Below are positions 62,346-64,000 of a stretch of DNA of 64,000 bases, one piece after another. Every line of letters starts with the position of its first letter. Positions within the stretch are counted from its first letter, which is position 1. The translations under genes were made by a program, and so were the position numbers. The notes under the pieces are model-generated. The model had not been told where the DNA came from. It worked only from the letters and a program-made list of their open reading frames with translations, and did not search any database. Source of the DNA: Sphingobacterium allocomposti (GTDB lineage Bacteria; Bacteroidota; Bacteroidia; Sphingobacteriales; Sphingobacteriaceae); NCBI RefSeq assembly GCF_008124885.1, contig NZ_VNHX01000004.1, forward strand, positions 1-64,000, given 5' to 3'.

Positions 62346-64000
62346 ATGAGAATAGGGCTATTTTGTACATTCTTTTTTCTTTTTATTGTCGGACAGTTGT
62401 CCGGATATGGTGCGACGCCAAGATTGAGCAAGGCGGACATTCCGCGATGGGTGCAAAGCACCCCAAAGCACCCCAAAGCAACCGAAGGCGCCTGATGACG
62501 AAGACATCAGTGCTGGTTACTATTTCGAACGTGTCGAATACCAGGTCAATATCGGTGACCAAAGCCGCTTTTACCGGGATGTTAAAGTGCTTACAGAAAA
62601 TGCCGGCGCCGAATACGCCGGGCAGGTCAATATCACCTTTAACCCGCAGTATCAGACGCTAACACTGCATGAGCTATATGTCATCCGTGACGGAAAGCCA
62701 ATAGACAAGCTGGACATTTCTAAATTTCAGCTGCTGGCGACAGAAGGAGAACTTTCGCGCTTCATTTATAACGGTACATATTCCGCTTATCTTTTGCTGG
62801 AGGATTTGCGCAAGGATAATACGATTGTCGTTTCGTATTCACTGAAGGGTTTTAATCCGGTATTTGGCAACCGGTTTTTTGATACCCAGTTCTTACAGGG
62901 GCCAGAGCCGGTTGGGCTTTTGTATGTGAACTATATCGTGCCCAAGGGGCGGACACTGCGTTTTAAAGGCTTTAAGGAGGCGCCGCCCGCCACGCAGCAG
63001 GATCTCGGAAACGCCATGTCCTATTCTTGGTCGATTGCGGGGACTGGGAAAGTAGACTATGAAAGCGACGTTCCGCTATGGTATGCAACACGGCAGCGTA
63101 TAGAATGCTCGGAGTTTAAAAGCTGGGCGGAGGTGGCGCAGTGGGCGGCCGACGTAAATCCGATTCCGACGCTGGCTGTAGGCAGTAGGCTGCAGCATTT
63201 TGCGGACCAGCTGTGGAGCAAGGCCAACGGAAACTCTACACAGTACGTGAAGGAAGCGACCGACTTCGTGCAGAATTAGGTACGTTATATGGGGGTGGAA
63301 GTGGGCGAATACTCACACCGCGCAAATAACCCTGAAAAGGTGTTCGATCAACGTTATGGCGATTGCAAGGATAAGTCCGTGCTGCTTAGCGCACTGTTGA
63401 AATATAAGGGGCTCGGCGCCACTTTGGTTTTAGCAAACTCTTACGAAGAGTACGAACTACCGGAGTATCTGCCATCGCCGTCCGCATTTAATCACATGGT
63501 CGTTTATGCCGAGGTCGACGGCAGAGGCCAATATATAGACCCTACGATCAGCAATCAGGGTGGGCATATTCGCGACCGCTACTTTCCGTTTTATGGAAAG
63601 GTGCTGTGGGCAACAAAAGGAGGAAAGTTGAACGATACAGAAAAGATCGTGTCGGGAAACACCCGTGTGGAGGAACGCTTTCAGTTGCAGAAGGACGGTG
63701 GGGCGACGCTCGATGTGCTGACCATCTACACCGGAGCAAACGCCGATAATATGCGTAATTATTTTAAGCAGACGGCAAAGAAGCAAATCGAGACGTCGTA
63801 TCTGGAGTATTATCAGCGGTTTTATAAGCAGCTTTCTAAGCGTTCGGCACTGACCTATGAAGACGACGTCGAAAATAACGTCTTTTCGACAAGAGAGTAT
63901 TATACCATTAAACAGGCGGTGGATGTAGATGCAGCCACCGGTAGACGTCATATGGGTATATACTCAGCCACGCTGAGCAACTACCTACCAGAGGTCAACG
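62346..64000 (+). pseudogene. DUF3857/transglutaminase-domain protein, broken (runs off the window)
   Basis: From ATG 62346 a signal peptide (RIGLFCTFFFLFIVGQLSG) is read to WVQSTPKHPKATEGA and a stop at 62492. A 10-bp tandem repeat CAAAGCACCC (62454-62483, 3 copies, the last imperfect) causes this; with two copies the frame would read on into DDEDISAGYYFERVEYQVNI. The DUF3857 domain then runs to FVQN, where TAG (63277-63279) interrupts FVQN-VRYMGVEVGEYSHR; GAG is expected there. Beyond, the frame is open through RYGDCKDKSVLLSALLKYKG (transglutaminase Cys region) to the window end. Two independent lesions. Confidence 0.9.

Overview
The window is a chromosomal segment of a Bacteroidota bacterium, most likely of the Sphingobacteriaceae (Pedobacter/Sphingobacterium-like). 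The support is two SusC/SusD pairs, an ECF sigma/FecR pair, a DUF6520-type peptide, futalosine-route menaquinone genes, promoter boxes of the Bacteroidota form TAnnTTTG, and a tmRNA whose tag reads GEENYALAA. No phage, plasmid, transposase or CRISPR array was seen.

Layout. 0.5-6.5 kb: a thioredoxin-fold lipid-free secreted protein with a DUF3738-like tail, then SusC and SusD, fairly AT-rich. 6.5-10.3 kb: a DUF6520 peptide and MauE-like membrane protein (minus), a GC-rich ECF sigma/FecR pair (plus) and an HxlR regulator. 10.4-12.3 kb: about 2 kb of non-coding mosaic repeats containing three full copies of a structured ~200-bp element. 12.3-15.8 kb: RtcB, an alpha/beta hydrolase, MsrA. 16-29.3 kb: a complete-looking sialic acid locus: FadR-type regulator, SusC, SusD, sialidase, PKD/LamG lipoprotein, second sialidase, NanA lyase, NanM-like mutarotase and an MFS permease; a shared 14-15 bp operator-like motif lies at both the regulator promoter and the susC promoter. 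29.7-35.9 kb: PadR plus membrane protein with a perfect palindromic operator, VOC protein, PQQ-type sugar dehydrogenase, lipocalin, and a bacteriophytochrome kinase. 36-38.6 kb: a five-gene operon (DinB, methyltransferase, monooxygenase, ASCH, GNAT) in which the DinB and ASCH genes are broken. 40.1-40.9 kb: the ssrA tmRNA followed by 3.8 tandem 130-bp copies of its own 3' end and terminator. 41-53.5 kb: histone H1-like protein, NDH-2, hisG-hisD with a histidine-rich leader peptide, tyrA plus aminotransferase, MsbA-like ABC transporter, mqnE/phosphatase/mqnA. 53.7-61.2 kb: a tripartite RND efflux pump, a His-rich small secreted protein and a lipid-kinase-like protein. 61.5-64 kb: surE and a DUF3857/transglutaminase gene broken by a 10-bp repeat-unit frameshift and an amber codon, running off the window.

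How it works together. The sialic acid locus would release sialic acid outside the cell (two GH33 enzymes), bind glycans (PKD/LamG, SusD), import through SusC, convert anomers (NanM), cross the inner membrane (MFS) and cleave to ManNAc plus pyruvate (NanA). The next enzymes (epimerase, kinase) are not in the window. Three independently damaged genes suggest ongoing gene decay, or sequencing errors that a re-read would settle.
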